A stretch of 64,000 nt of DNA, taken from positions 744,001-808,000 of the forward strand of contig JADKHN010000006.1 of assembly GCA_016721725.1 (NCBI GenBank), given 5' to 3'. The notes under the pieces are model-generated. The model was given only the letters and a program-made list of their open reading frames with translations. It was not told the DNA's origin and ran no database searches. This document shows, one piece after another, positions 41,941 through 49,755 of the stretch (the first letter of the stretch is position 1; every line of letters starts with the position of its first letter). The DNA is from Chitinophagaceae bacterium. GTDB lineage: Bacteria; Bacteroidota; Bacteroidia; Chitinophagales; Chitinophagaceae. A program made the translations under genes and the position numbers.

Positions 41941-42618
41941 TCAGATTTCGGACCACATCCTGAGCAGATTGCTGTAGGTCTGCAACAGGAGGTTGGCTTC
42001 GGGTGAGTTCATGTCCCGCTGGGCCACCGCGCCATGCACCTGGTTCAATTGCAAAAGGATCTGCCTTTGTTCGGCCTGCCGGATGCTGCTTTGTATCCAG
42101 GTAACTGCGGCTACCCTGGTCCCGTTAGTAACCTCATTCACACAATGGAGATACGTGCAGGGATATAAAATGGCATCGCCCTTGGCTGGTTTGAGTTGGA
42201 CCTGCCCGTTGGGTGTTTGGATCACCAGTTCACCCCCGGTATAGGTTGAGGGATCACTCAGAAAAAGGGTCATCGCCAGGTCGGTACGGATAGGCGGATT
42301 GCCCATGACCGGGCTGTCCACATGCCAGCCGTAATTCATCCCGGATTCATATTTACTGATCAGAAAGGGATAGATATTCTTTGGAAAACCAGCCGCATTG
42401 AATAACAGGTTATTGTATAAGGCTTCACTGATGATCTGTTGAAGGGTTGGCAATGAACGGTCATCGGCATTGACCTGCAGATTGTTCTTCACTGATCTCG
42501 CCCCCAGGCTGGCGGTTGCCTTCCCGTCCACAAAACTCACTTGCTCCAGCAGTTCATCAATGGTCTTTAATTGTTCGGGACTGAAAATTTCGGGGATGTG
42601 TACGAATCCGGCAGACAT
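41941..42618 (-). CDS. PKHD-type Fe(II)/2-oxoglutarate hydroxylase (YbiX/PiuC-like)
   Basis: 225 residues from ATG 42618, the family's usual length; the frame is open 47 codons further, but that part would overlap aroC and has no family resemblance. The jelly-roll iron site is WHVDSPVM (HxD) and YLHCVNEVTNGTRVAAVTW, which supplies the second His and the Arg for 2-oxoglutarate. These proteins are often linked to iron uptake in other bacteria. Here it trails the aromatic amino-acid operon 34 bases after aroC, which does not by itself show a shared role. Confidence 0.88.
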   Translation of the reverse strand: MSAGFVHIPEIFSPEQLKTIDELLEQVSFVDGKATASLGARSVKNNLQVNADDRSLPTLQQIISEALYNNLLFNAAGFPKNIYPFLISKYESGMNYGWHVDSPVMGNPPIRTDLAMTLFLSDPSTYTGGELVIQTPNGQVQLKPAKGDAILYPCTYLHCVNEVTNGTRVAAVTWIQSSIRQAEQRQILLQLNQVHGAVAQRDMNSPEANLLLQTYSNLLRMWSEI

Positions 42619-42652
42619 AAGGGATGGTTTTATTTTGGGATGAAATGTATGA

Positions 42653-43672
42653 TCAAAGCACTCTTTTGATCTGTTGCTCCAGCAAGAAGAGGTCAGCCAG
42701 CACAATGGCCGTAACCGCTTCCAGTATGACGGGTACCCGAAGGGCGATACAGAGATCATGCCGGCCCTTTATAGAAAAGGCTTCCACGTTCCCGGTCTCC
42801 CGGTTCAGCGATTCCTGTTGTGCAGGTGTGGAGGAAGTGGGTTTGACCGCGACCCGGAAAACCAGTTCATTGCCATTGGTGATCCCTCCTACGATGCCCC
42901 CGGCATGATTGGTCTTCGTTTTACCTGACTGATCCTGTATGGAATCATTATGTTCGCTGCCGAACATCCTTGCCGCGGCGAAGCCGGTTCCGAATTCGAT
43001 CCCGCGAATGGCCGGGATGGCAAATACGGCATGACTGAGCAGTGATTCAACCGGATCGAAGAACGGTTCGCCTAACCCCAACGGTAAGCCGGATACCCGG
43101 CATTCGATGATCCCTCCGATCGAATCCCGGGCATCAAGGGCTTTTTGGAGCCCTTGATCAGGATCGGTCTCTCCGCCGATCTCGATAATGTCCGCATGGA
43201 TACCGGTTTCCCCCACCAGCTTTTTGGCAATGACACCGGCTGCCACCAGGCAAACGGTGAGGCGCCCGCTGAAATGCCCGCTGCCCCGGTAATCCGAGAA
43301 CCCGCCGAATTTCTGCTGTGCCACCAGGTCGGCATGGCCCGGCCGGGGAATCTCGCGTTGTTTTTCATAATCCGCGCTCCGGGTATTCATGTTGTCAAAT
43401 AAGATCGTGATCGGGGCCCCGGTCGTCCTTCCTTCAAATAGGCCGGTGATGATCCGGGGAATATCGTCTTCTTTCCGGGGGGTGGTTCCCTTTGTGCCGC
43501 CTTTCCTTCTTTCCAGGTCAGGTAAAAAATCCTCGACAGATAAAGAAAGGCCGGCCGGACAACCATCAATGGTCAGTCCGACGCATTCGCCATGCGATTC
43601 TCCAAATAGATGTACCCTGAAAAGACGGCCCAGGCTGTTCAAATTTTTATTCTTTTGTTGGTAAAGATACAT
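42653..43672 (-). CDS. aroC: Chorismate synthase AroC
   Basis: AroC converts EPSP to chorismate using reduced FMN. The 339-residue protein has the three family signatures: GRLFRVHLFGESHGECVG at the N-terminus, GHADLVAQQKFGGFSDYRGSGHFSGR near 105-130, and RHDLCIALRVPVILEAVTAIVLADL at the C-terminus. The start is uncertain. ATG 43672 overlaps the end of aroA by 26 bases, while TTG 43642 would give MNSLGRLFRVHLFGESHG, which is the common N-terminus in this phylum, with four bases after aroA. Confidence 0.93.
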   Translation of the reverse strand: MYLYQQKNKNLNSLGRLFRVHLFGESHGECVGLTIDGCPAGLSLSVEDFLPDLERRKGGTKGTTPRKEDDIPRIITGLFEGRTTGAPITILFDNMNTRSADYEKQREIPRPGHADLVAQQKFGGFSDYRGSGHFSGRLTVCLVAAGVIAKKLVGETGIHADIIEIGGETDPDQGLQKALDARDSIGGIIECRVSGLPLGLGEPFFDPVESLLSHAVFAIPAIRGIEFGTGFAAARMFGSEHNDSIQDQSGKTKTNHAGGIVGGITNGNELVFRVAVKPTSSTPAQQESLNRETGNVEAFSIKGRHDLCIALRVPVILEAVTAIVLADLFLLEQQIKRVL

Positions 43673-44252
43673 TAGCCCCCAGCATTTTCAAATTGTCATA
43701 GAATGCGGGATATGATTTGTTCACGGCTTCAGCGCCCCCGATGGTGGTCTCGCCTTCGGCCGATAAAGCGGCAACCGCGCAAGCCATCGCGATCCGGTGA
43801 TCCTCGTGTGCATTAACCCGGGCGCCCTTTACCGAAGCCCCGGTCACCAGCATCAGGTCATCCTGTATCACGATCTTTATTCCCAGCTTACCGAACTCTT
43901 CCTGAAGGCTGGCCGCACGATCGCTTTCCTTATGTAACAGGCGCCCCACCCCTTCAATCACGGAAGTGCCCTGGCAATAAGCCGCCAAGACAACTGCCGG
44001 TGGAAAAAGGTCGGGACAATCCCGGGCATTGAACTGAAAGGCCTGGTATTTTTTCAAAGCAGGTGGCGAGACAATGATTTCCTCTTCTGAAACCGAAAGC
44101 GGGACTCCCGCCTGCATCAGGATCTGCAGGATGGCCTTGTCCGCCTGGGCGGAAAAAACATCGAGGCCTTTCACCGTGACCGGACCGGCAATAGCCCCTG
44201 CCACCAGCAAAAAAGAAGCGCTGCTCCAGTCGCCTTCAACCGTATAGGTTAT

Positions 44253-44280
44253 GGGTTTGGGGTTTGGGGTTTGGGGTTCG
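44253..44280. repeat. GGGTTTG heptamer array inside aroA
   Basis: Four heptamers on the plus strand (GGGTTTG three times, then GGGTTCG). On the coding strand they give EPQTPNPKP, just before the conserved TYTVEGDWSSASF segment. Confidence 0.85.
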
Positions 44281-44695
44281 ATGAGGAAGCGTTCATCATT
44301 TTCATTGATCACCGTATAACCAAAATGTTTCATCATCGACAGGGTGAGGTCGATATAGGGTTTGCTAACAAGGCCGGTCACCCCAATACGGACCGTTGAA
44401 ACAGCTGCTTTTGCGAAAGCCAATCAATAACCCGGTGAGGAATTGTGAGCTCAGCGAACCATCGATGCTGATATCCGCAGGTTTCAGCGGGCCCAGCAGT
44501 TCAACAGGCAGAAAACCGTCGTTGGTACTCACGGTTACGCCAAGCCCGGGAAACACATTTTCGAAAAAATCCATCGGGCGATTCAATAGACTTCCGGTTC
44601 CAGTGAATGATACGGGTTGAGAAGACAACGCTGCGATCGGTGCGAACATCCGGATGGAGAGACCACTTTCACCACAAAAGACCTGAATGGCATCT

Positions 44696-44767
44696 CCGGC
44701 TTTTTGCGTTGCCCCGGCTTTTTGCATTGCCCCGGCTTTCTGCGTTGCCCCGGCTTTCAAGCCGGGG
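44696..44767. repeat. 18-bp tandem repeat plus hairpin inside aroA
   Basis: Three copies of CCGGCTTTTTGCGTTGCC (44696, 44714, 44732, differing by single bases) and a partial fourth. They encode KAGATQ/KAGAMQ repeats on the minus strand. The array ends in a 20-bp palindrome, CCCCGGCTT-tc-AAGCCGGGG, at 44748-44767. Confidence 0.88.
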
Positions 44768-44981
44768 AAAATTAAAATCCTCCCCTCCTCCTCCTTCACC
44801 TCCGCCCCCAGGCTCCTGATGATCCCCACAGCGGCCCGGTCATCCTGGCTCCTGCCGGGGTTGTATATCCTCGTTTCGCCCTCATGTAAAAAAGCCAGTG
44901 CGCAAGCTCTTTGCATGGCGCTTTTGGACGCCGGAGCCTGGATGGTGCCGCAGAGGGAAGATGGTGCGATCGTCCGTTTCA

Positions 44982-46106
44982 CTATAAGATTTCTTTGAGA
45001 TGATGCTGAAGCAATTCAACCGGTATCGGGGTCACGGAAGCCGATCCGATCCGGCTGAGCAGGATGAAATTGACCTCATTCCTGATTCTTTTCTTATCCA
45101 TCCGGAGTACTTCAAAGACCCGGGTATGATCTGTTTCAATATCAACCGGCAGGTGATACCTGGCCAGCAACCGGATGATCCTGCTGGCCTCTTCAAAATG
45201 CAGGGTGCTGAATTTCTCCGATAAATTACAGGCGGCGGCCATGCCGATGCTCACCGCATGTCCATGGGAAATCTGGTGCAGGTTTTCAATGGCATGACCA
45301 ACGGTATGTCCGAAATTCAACAGTTTCCTTTCACCGTTTTCCATTTCATCAACGATCACGACCGAATTCTTGATGGCCGCGTTCTTTTCGATCAGATCGG
45401 AGACCAGGGAAGGGTCTTGCTGGTAATCGTGAAGGGTATATCGTTCCAGTTCGGCAAATAGAAGGGCATCTTTAATGCAGGCATGTTTGATCACTTCAGC
45501 GAAACCGTTCACCCATTCACTGACGGGCAGGGTACTCAATACAGAATAATCGTAGAACAGGAATGAAGGCTGCCGGATGGAGCCCACCAGGTTCTTATAA
45601 ACGCCCACATCCACACCGTTCTTTCCGCCAATGGCCGCATCCACCATGGCCAGTATCGTAGTGGGTACGAGTCCGAATGAAACACCCCGCAAATAGACCG
45701 AGGCGACATAACCCGTAATATCCGTAACCACGCCACCGCCGATCCCGAGTAAAAAGCAGTCGCGCCCGGCTTCCAGTCCGATCAATTTTTTGATGACCTG
45801 ATCTACGGTGGATTGTTGTTTATGCTCTTCACCCGATGGGAAACTGATCACCGGGTAATCCGGGAATTTGTGGGACAATTGCTGGTTAACGATTTCATCG
45901 GTGATGATGATGACCTTTTTCCCGGGCAATAATTCGGTTATTTGAGCGAGTTCCGCGTCAAAATAAAAGCACAGGTCCTGAACCGGGGGCCTTTCGGGTA
46001 TATGTTCCGGATTCAATTGAACCGGAAGGCCTGCCAACTCGTATGCCTTGATCTGACGCATAGTTGATTTGTCATTATAGATTCTTACGGTCACTGCGGA
46101 TCTCAT
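44982..46106 (-). CDS. aroB: 3-dehydroquinate synthase AroB
   Basis: AroB cyclises DAHP to 3-dehydroquinate, using NAD and a metal. The 374-residue frame has FPSGEEHKQQSTVDQVI, GIGGGVVTDITGYVASVYLRGVSF, PTTILAMVDAAIGGKNGVD and the metal His in HTVGHAIENLHQISHGHAVSIGM. All are in place, so it should be active. Starts are possible at ATG 46106 or ATG 46061 (MRQIKAYELAGLP); the family length of about 350-360 favours the second. It lies eight bases after the DAHP synthase gene (using ATG 46106) and overlaps aroA by one base. Confidence 0.94.
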   Translation of the reverse strand: MRSAVTVRIYNDKSTMRQIKAYELAGLPVQLNPEHIPERPPVQDLCFYFDAELAQITELLPGKKVIIITDEIVNQQLSHKFPDYPVISFPSGEEHKQQSTVDQVIKKLIGLEAGRDCFLLGIGGGVVTDITGYVASVYLRGVSFGLVPTTILAMVDAAIGGKNGVDVGVYKNLVGSIRQPSFLFYDYSVLSTLPVSEWVNGFAEVIKHACIKDALLFAELERYTLHDYQQDPSLVSDLIEKNAAIKNSVVIVDEMENGERKLLNFGHTVGHAIENLHQISHGHAVSIGMAAACNLSEKFSTLHFEEASRIIRLLARYHLPVDIETDHTRVFEVLRMDKKRIRNEVNFILLSRIGSASVTPIPVELLQHHLKEIL

Positions 46107-46114
46107 CCCATTGC

Positions 46115-47188
46115 TCAGGAAGGATCATTCATCACTTTGTTCTGGTGATTGATGCTTTCCAGGTGAACCGCGTCAAAATACTTGATGATGAATTCGCGGC
46201 TGAGGCCGAGCAGTTCGCCTTTCTGAAAGGCCCGGTCAAGTATCTCGTTCCACCGGTTTGTCTGCAGGATGGTGATGTTATTCGTCTTCTTATAGGAACC
46301 GATCTTATCGGCGATCTTCATCCTTTGCCCCAGCAGGGTCAGCAGTTCATCATCCATCTGGTTGATCTGTTCCCTCAGGGTGGTGAGCGCGCTGATGAAT
46401 GCCTGTTCATCAGTTCTCTCGTTGCGCCAGACCAGCCCGCCCAGTAATTCGGCCAGGGTCTCCGGGGTGATCTGCTGTTTGGCATCGCTCCAGGCATGGT
46501 CGGGATCGATATGGCTCTCGATCATCAGGCCGCCGAAATCCAGGTCGATACTTTTTTGTGCAATGGCCTGTAACCCGGTTCGGTTACCGCAGATATGGGA
46601 CGGGTCGCAGATCAGCAGCAACTCCGGGAACCTGCGTTTCATTTCGATCGGCAGATGCCACATCGGCGCATTCCGGTAATCGGTATTTCCGTAAGAGGAA
46701 AATCCCCGGTGGATCATACCCAATTGCCGGAGGCCTGCTTTTTGAAAACGTTCAATCCCACCGCTCCAGAGTTCAAGATCCGGGTTGATGGGATTCTTGA
46801 TCAGTACCGGTATGTCAACACCTCGCAGTGCATCAGCTACTTCCTGGACACTGAAAGGATTTACGGTAGTACGGGCGCCGATCCAAAGCATATCCACCTC
46901 ATGATCCAATGCATCCTGCACATGTTTAGCCGTGGCAACTTCAACGGTGACCGGGAGGCCGGTCTCTTTTTTGGCATCCAGGATCCAGTCCAGTCCGGCT
47001 GCGCCGATACCCTCAAAAAGGCCAGGTTTGGTTCGCGGTTTCCAGATACCAGCCCGAAGGATATCCACCTTGCCTGTTTTGGCGAGCCTGGTAGCTGTTT
47101 CCATCACCTGTCCGGGGGTCTCCGCGCTGCAGGGCCCGCTGATGATCAGCGGTCTCTTGAGCCATTTTTCCTGTATCGTTGTTTGCAT
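46115..47188 (-). CDS. Bifunctional DAHP synthase-chorismate mutase
   Basis: 357 residues. The N-terminal 260 or so form a DAHP synthase of the type-I-beta/KDSA-like class: RPLIISGPCSAETPGQVMETA, ILRAGIWKPRTKPG, VLIKNPINPDL and CDPSHICGNR. The C-terminal about 90 residues form an AroQ-type chorismate mutase helix bundle (TLREQINQMDDELLTLLGQRMKIADKIGSYKK). The protein thus makes the first intermediate of the pathway and also acts on chorismate at the branch to Phe and Tyr. Such fusions allow feedback control through the mutase domain, which is known for the family. It lies between GNAT and aroB. Confidence 0.92.
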   Translation of the reverse strand: MQTTIQEKWLKRPLIISGPCSAETPGQVMETATRLAKTGKVDILRAGIWKPRTKPGLFEGIGAAGLDWILDAKKETGLPVTVEVATAKHVQDALDHEVDMLWIGARTTVNPFSVQEVADALRGVDIPVLIKNPINPDLELWSGGIERFQKAGLRQLGMIHRGFSSYGNTDYRNAPMWHLPIEMKRRFPELLLICDPSHICGNRTGLQAIAQKSIDLDFGGLMIESHIDPDHAWSDAKQQITPETLAELLGGLVWRNERTDEQAFISALTTLREQINQMDDELLTLLGQRMKIADKIGSYKKTNNITILQTNRWNEILDRAFQKGELLGLSREFIIKYFDAVHLESINHQNKVMNDPS

Positions 47189-47253
47189 GATGTGGAGCGC
47201 CTCTTGCCTGTAAATTTAGTTTATAATATGACCGGTCAACGATCCGGGTTCAA

Positions 47254-47706
47254 TTATTTACCGGTCCTGATCCTGATCCAATCCACCTTGCTCATTTCAA
47301 ATTTTATCTCTCCTTTTCCATGAAGCCCTGTTTCAGTCCAGCCCTGCAGACGGTAAAACTGCTCCGCCCTGCTTTTAGGTTCCGTGCCCAGCCAAACCGT
47401 TTCAGCAGTTTGAGAGAAATACCAGTCGAGCATCTGCTTATGGAGCATCCGGCCGATTCCCCGGGCTTCATAACCGGGATCCATGAACAAGGCCCAGATA
47501 TTATGATCCACCAGGTCTGCGATCGCGAATCCAACGATCCGTCCCTCCCATTCCGCCACCCATCCCTTACCCCGGTTGAACAGATAATCCTCCACATCCG
47601 AGTCCGGAACCAGTGAAGGGTCTGATAAACGGTTTTCCTTAACCGCGTTTCGTACCACCTGGATGGCCGGTATGTCTTCTATTCTGGCTTCCCTGATTTG
47701 CAGCAT
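47254..47706 (-). CDS. GNAT-family N-acetyltransferase
   Basis: 150 residues of the GNAT fold. The N-terminal strand-helix is LQIREARIEDIPAIQVVRNAVKENRL. The acetyl-CoA-binding loop is DPGYEARGIGRMLHKQML, a good match to the RGxGxG/A motif. The C-terminal strand WLGTEPKSRAEQFYRLQGWTETG is typical. The acceptor is not known. It is embedded in the aromatic operon, 17 bases after tyrA, so it is likely co-expressed, although a direct role in the pathway is not evident. Confidence 0.88.
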   Translation of the reverse strand: MLQIREARIEDIPAIQVVRNAVKENRLSDPSLVPDSDVEDYLFNRGKGWVAEWEGRIVGFAIADLVDHNIWALFMDPGYEARGIGRMLHKQMLDWYFSQTAETVWLGTEPKSRAEQFYRLQGWTETGLHGKGEIKFEMSKVDWIRIRTGK

Positions 47707-47723
47707 AAGACTAAAATTTCGGG

Positions 47724-48569
47724 TTATTTCAAAATGCGTTTGATCTTATTGGCATCACTGATCAACCGGGTCAGCTGATCGAAATCCCCCTGCTCAAGAC
47801 TGTCTTTGAATTTCTGCAGCTGTGAGATATGCTCATTCAATACATCCAGCACATTTTCCCGGTTTTGCCTGAATATGGGGACCCACATGGCCGGGTTGCT
47901 CTTGGCCAGCCGGACCGTGCTTTCAAAACCGCCGCTGGCCAGTTCAAAAATGGCATCTTCCTCTTTTTCTTTTTCCAATACCGTTAAGGAGAGTGCATAG
48001 GAAGCCACGTGGGAAATATGACTGACATAGGCCGCGTGCCTGTCGTGGATATCCGCTTCCATATCCACCAGGCTCATGCCGATGGTCTTGTACAATTGCC
48101 GCACCAGTTGGAGCGCGTCAGGATCGGAACGTTCACTTTCGCAGATGACGGCCACCCGGTTCTTAAAAGCGTCCCTGACCACCGCCTCCGGGCCTTCTTT
48201 TTCCGTTCCCCACATCGGGTGCGTGGCCACGAACCGGCCCCTTCGGGGATGGTCTTCCAATGCCCTGCAGATCATCTTCTTAGTTGATCCCACATCCATG
48301 ATCACGGCCTGGCCTGCCCTATTCATCAGCTCCGGTAATAACCGCAAAGTGGCATCCACCGGAATGGCAACAATGACCAGCTGACTGAGCGTTACAGCTG
48401 CTGCTAATGGCATTGCTTCATCGATCCAACCCAGTTCGATGGCCTTTTGCAGATGAGCTGTATCCGTGTCCACGCCGATCAGGCGGTTGGCAAAACCCGT
48501 TTCCCTTAAGCGGTGGGCCAGTGAAGACCCGATCAAACCCGTACCGATGATGGTAACTGTCATATCCAA
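47724..48569 (-). CDS. tyrA: Prephenate dehydrogenase
   Basis: 281 residues. TyrA oxidises prephenate to 4-hydroxyphenylpyruvate on the way to tyrosine. The NAD-binding start is VTIIGTGLIGSSLAHRLRETG, followed by VDTDTAHLQKAIELGWIDEA. The catalytic region includes MDVGSTKKMI, FVATHPMWGTEKEGPEAV and DIHDRHAAYVSHISHVASYALS. There is no ACT domain, so feedback control would not be built in. Start ATG 48569 or ATG 48563. First gene of the aromatic operon, immediately downstream of a terminator-like hairpin (48571-48593) and a possible leader peptide. Confidence 0.92.
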   Translation of the reverse strand: MDMTVTIIGTGLIGSSLAHRLRETGFANRLIGVDTDTAHLQKAIELGWIDEAMPLAAAVTLSQLVIVAIPVDATLRLLPELMNRAGQAVIMDVGSTKKMICRALEDHPRRGRFVATHPMWGTEKEGPEAVVRDAFKNRVAVICESERSDPDALQLVRQLYKTIGMSLVDMEADIHDRHAAYVSHISHVASYALSLTVLEKEKEEDAIFELASGGFESTVRLAKSNPAMWVPIFRQNRENVLDVLNEHISQLQKFKDSLEQGDFDQLTRLISDANKIKRILK

Positions 48570-48570
48570 T

Positions 48571-48593
48571 AAAAAACCCCGATCAGGTCGGGG
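48571..48593 (-). terminator. Attenuator-like terminator just before tyrA
   Basis: On the minus strand CCCCGA, five-base loop, TCGGGG and then TTTTTT, ending one base before the tyrA start codon. It has the form of a rho-independent terminator, but stopping here would silence the aromatic operon, which suggests conditional use. Confidence 0.7.
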
Positions 48594-48690
48594 GACGTTT
48601 TTATGTTAAAGAAATTACGAAAACTGTTTTAACAAAAATCACCGGTCTCCAGACATCCTGAGATAAACAGGGACCCGGTAATATGTCCTG

Positions 48691-48738
48691 TTAGTTGCCA
48701 TGAAGGACAAAAATAATGAACCATCGGGAATAATCCAT
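48691..48738 (-). CDS. Possible 15-residue aromatic leader peptide
   Basis: ATG 48738 to TAA 48691 encodes MDYSRWFIIFVLHGN, with Tyr, Trp and two Phe in 15 residues. It lies upstream of the terminator before tyrA, as leader peptides do in amino-acid attenuators. A problem is that another terminator hairpin (48739-48769) directly precedes it and no promoter was found between. Reading through from the upstream lipoprotein gene, or a promoter in 48770-48850, would be needed. Confidence 0.35.
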   Translation of the reverse strand: MDYSRWFIIFVLHGN

Positions 48739-48769
48739 AAAAAATGCCCTCCTTAAGATTAAGGAGGGC
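48739..48769 (-). terminator. Terminator of the small lipoprotein gene
   Basis: On the minus strand GCCCTCCTTAA and TTAAGGAGGGC around a two-base loop, then a T-run of six (after one A). Strong form. The distal arm also contains AAGGAGGG, a Shine-Dalgarno-like sequence just before ATG 48738. Confidence 0.85.
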
Positions 48770-48850
48770 TTCAACGATTGCTTGCCATATGAAAACTCGT
48801 ATAAGACCGGTTGTACTAAAAGCAGGCAATCTAATTTACCGGTCTGTCAA

Positions 48851-49051
48851 TTACTTCTTTTCTACTTTTGGAGAATCAACCTTGGCAGGCGCTACAGCAG
48901 GAGAATCGATCTTCACAGCAGGAGAATCAACTTTTGCAGGAGCAACGGCAGGTGAATCAGTTTTTGGAGCTTCAGTTTTTTCTTCACCGCTGTTGCAGGC
49001 TACAAAAGAAACTGATGTTACGATGGCCAAAGCCAGGATTACTTTTTTCAT
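48851..49051 (-). CDS. Small repetitive lipoprotein
   Basis: 66 residues. MKKVILALAIVTSVSFVAC is a lipoprotein signal with a lipobox (SFVAC). The mature part is acidic and basic with an internal repeat: DSPAVAPAKV twice, with DSPAVKI between, ending VEKK. Such Ala/Pro/Val/Lys repeats form extended linkers. No function can be assigned. It is followed by a strong terminator and lies divergent to the ECF sigma gene with about 135 bases between. The repeats are visible at DNA level (GCAGGAGAATCAAC-like units on the plus strand), so copy number may vary. Confidence 0.65.
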   Translation of the reverse strand: MKKVILALAIVTSVSFVACNSGEEKTEAPKTDSPAVAPAKVDSPAVKIDSPAVAPAKVDSPKVEKK

Positions 49052-49186
49052 TTTTTAATGTTTAATTTTTAAAATTATAATTTGATATTTATACCCGGTT
49101 TAGGGAAAGGTAACCCCCTGTCCGGTAGTTTTTTTATTCTTTTTTTTGGGTTACCAATAGTTAATAACCGTATTAATAACAAGTGG

Positions 49187-49753
49187 GTGAGTACGATCGA
49201 ACAGGAAAAACGATTATTGGAAGGGCTGGCGGGTAACGACAGGGAGGCCATTGAGACCATTTACCGTGAAAATTACACGATGGTTCAGGCTTTTGTGCTG
49301 AATAACAACGGAAATCCCGAAGAAGCCCGGGACCTGTTCCAGGAAGCCATGGTGGTGCTTTTTGAAAAGTCGGTTTCAGGGAATTTCGAGCTCCATTGCC
49401 AGTTAAAGACCTATATCTATTCGGTCTGCCGGCGCCTCTGGCTCAAAAGGCTCAAACAGATGCAGCGGTTCAGGGTGGTGTCGGAAGGACTCGAAGAGAC
49501 AGTCCCGGTGGACGAAGACATCGAGAACCACGAAAAACTGGACGCGGATTATGTACTCATGGAGAACGCCCTGAACAAGATGGGCGAACCCTGTAAAAGC
49601 CTGCTCGACGCCTATTACCTGCAAAAGAAATCGATGCAGGAGATCGCCGGTGAATTTGGCTATACCAACGCCGATAACGCCAAGACCCAGAAATACAAGT
49701 GCCTGATGCGTTTAAAAAAATTATTTTTCGCCCAATATAAAAACGGAATTTGA
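49187..49753 (+). CDS. ECF-type RNA polymerase sigma factor
   Basis: 188 residues from GTG 49187 (VSTIEQEKRLLEGLAGND). An in-frame ATG at 49082 would add 35 residues with a hydrophobic stretch not seen in sigma factors. Region 2 is IYRENYTMVQAFVLNNNGNPEEARDLFQEAMVVLFEK (the DLFQE core, about 30-66). Region 4 is NKMGEPCKSLLDAYYLQKKSMQEIAGEFGYTNADNAKTQKYKCLMRLK (about 130-178). It would direct RNA polymerase to alternative promoters. Its stop is followed two bases later by the start of a membrane serine protease gene, so the two are translationally close and probably functionally linked. Confidence 0.88.
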   Translation: MSTIEQEKRLLEGLAGNDREAIETIYRENYTMVQAFVLNNNGNPEEARDLFQEAMVVLFEKSVSGNFELHCQLKTYIYSVCRRLWLKRLKQMQRFRVVSEGLEETVPVDEDIENHEKLDADYVLMENALNKMGEPCKSLLDAYYLQKKSMQEIAGEFGYTNADNAKTQKYKCLMRLKKLFFAQYKNGI

Positions 49754-49755
49754 TC

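Larger units (their letters stand above)
43647..44982 (-). pseudogene. aroA: aroA (EPSP synthase) with a frameshift and two internal repeat arrays
   Basis: EPSP synthase is encoded in two frames. The first, from GTG 44982 to 44365, carries APASKSAMQRACALA, GESGLSIRM and LSSQFLTGLLI. The second, to 43647, resumes with AFAKAAVSTVRIGVTGLVSKPY and carries KESDRAA and DHRIAMA. The switch is at about 44421-44427 (TTGATTGG on the coding strand). The total of 1336 bases is one more than a multiple of three, and removing one base restores one 444-residue protein with all motifs. Either a real disruption or a sequencing error; the absence of a homopolymer at the site makes simple slippage less likely. 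Two repeat arrays lie inside the gene (44253-44280, 44696-44767). The GTG overlaps the aroB stop by one base. Confidence 0.85.

Noticed and set aside
44365..44427. Programmed frameshift in aroA
   Set aside because: There is no slippery heptamer, no stop codon at the shift site and no downstream structure typical of programmed shifting; the upstream frame continues about 18 codons before a stop. A mutation or sequence error is simpler.
48570..48740. T-box riboswitch before the aromatic operon
   Set aside because: No T-box consensus (such as the GGTGG-type sequence) was seen, and T-boxes are not typical of this phylum.
48629..48829. 66-codon minus-strand frame covering the tyrA leader
   Set aside because: It reads through the terminator of the lipoprotein gene and has no family pattern. 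The shorter 15-residue leader frame fits the region better.
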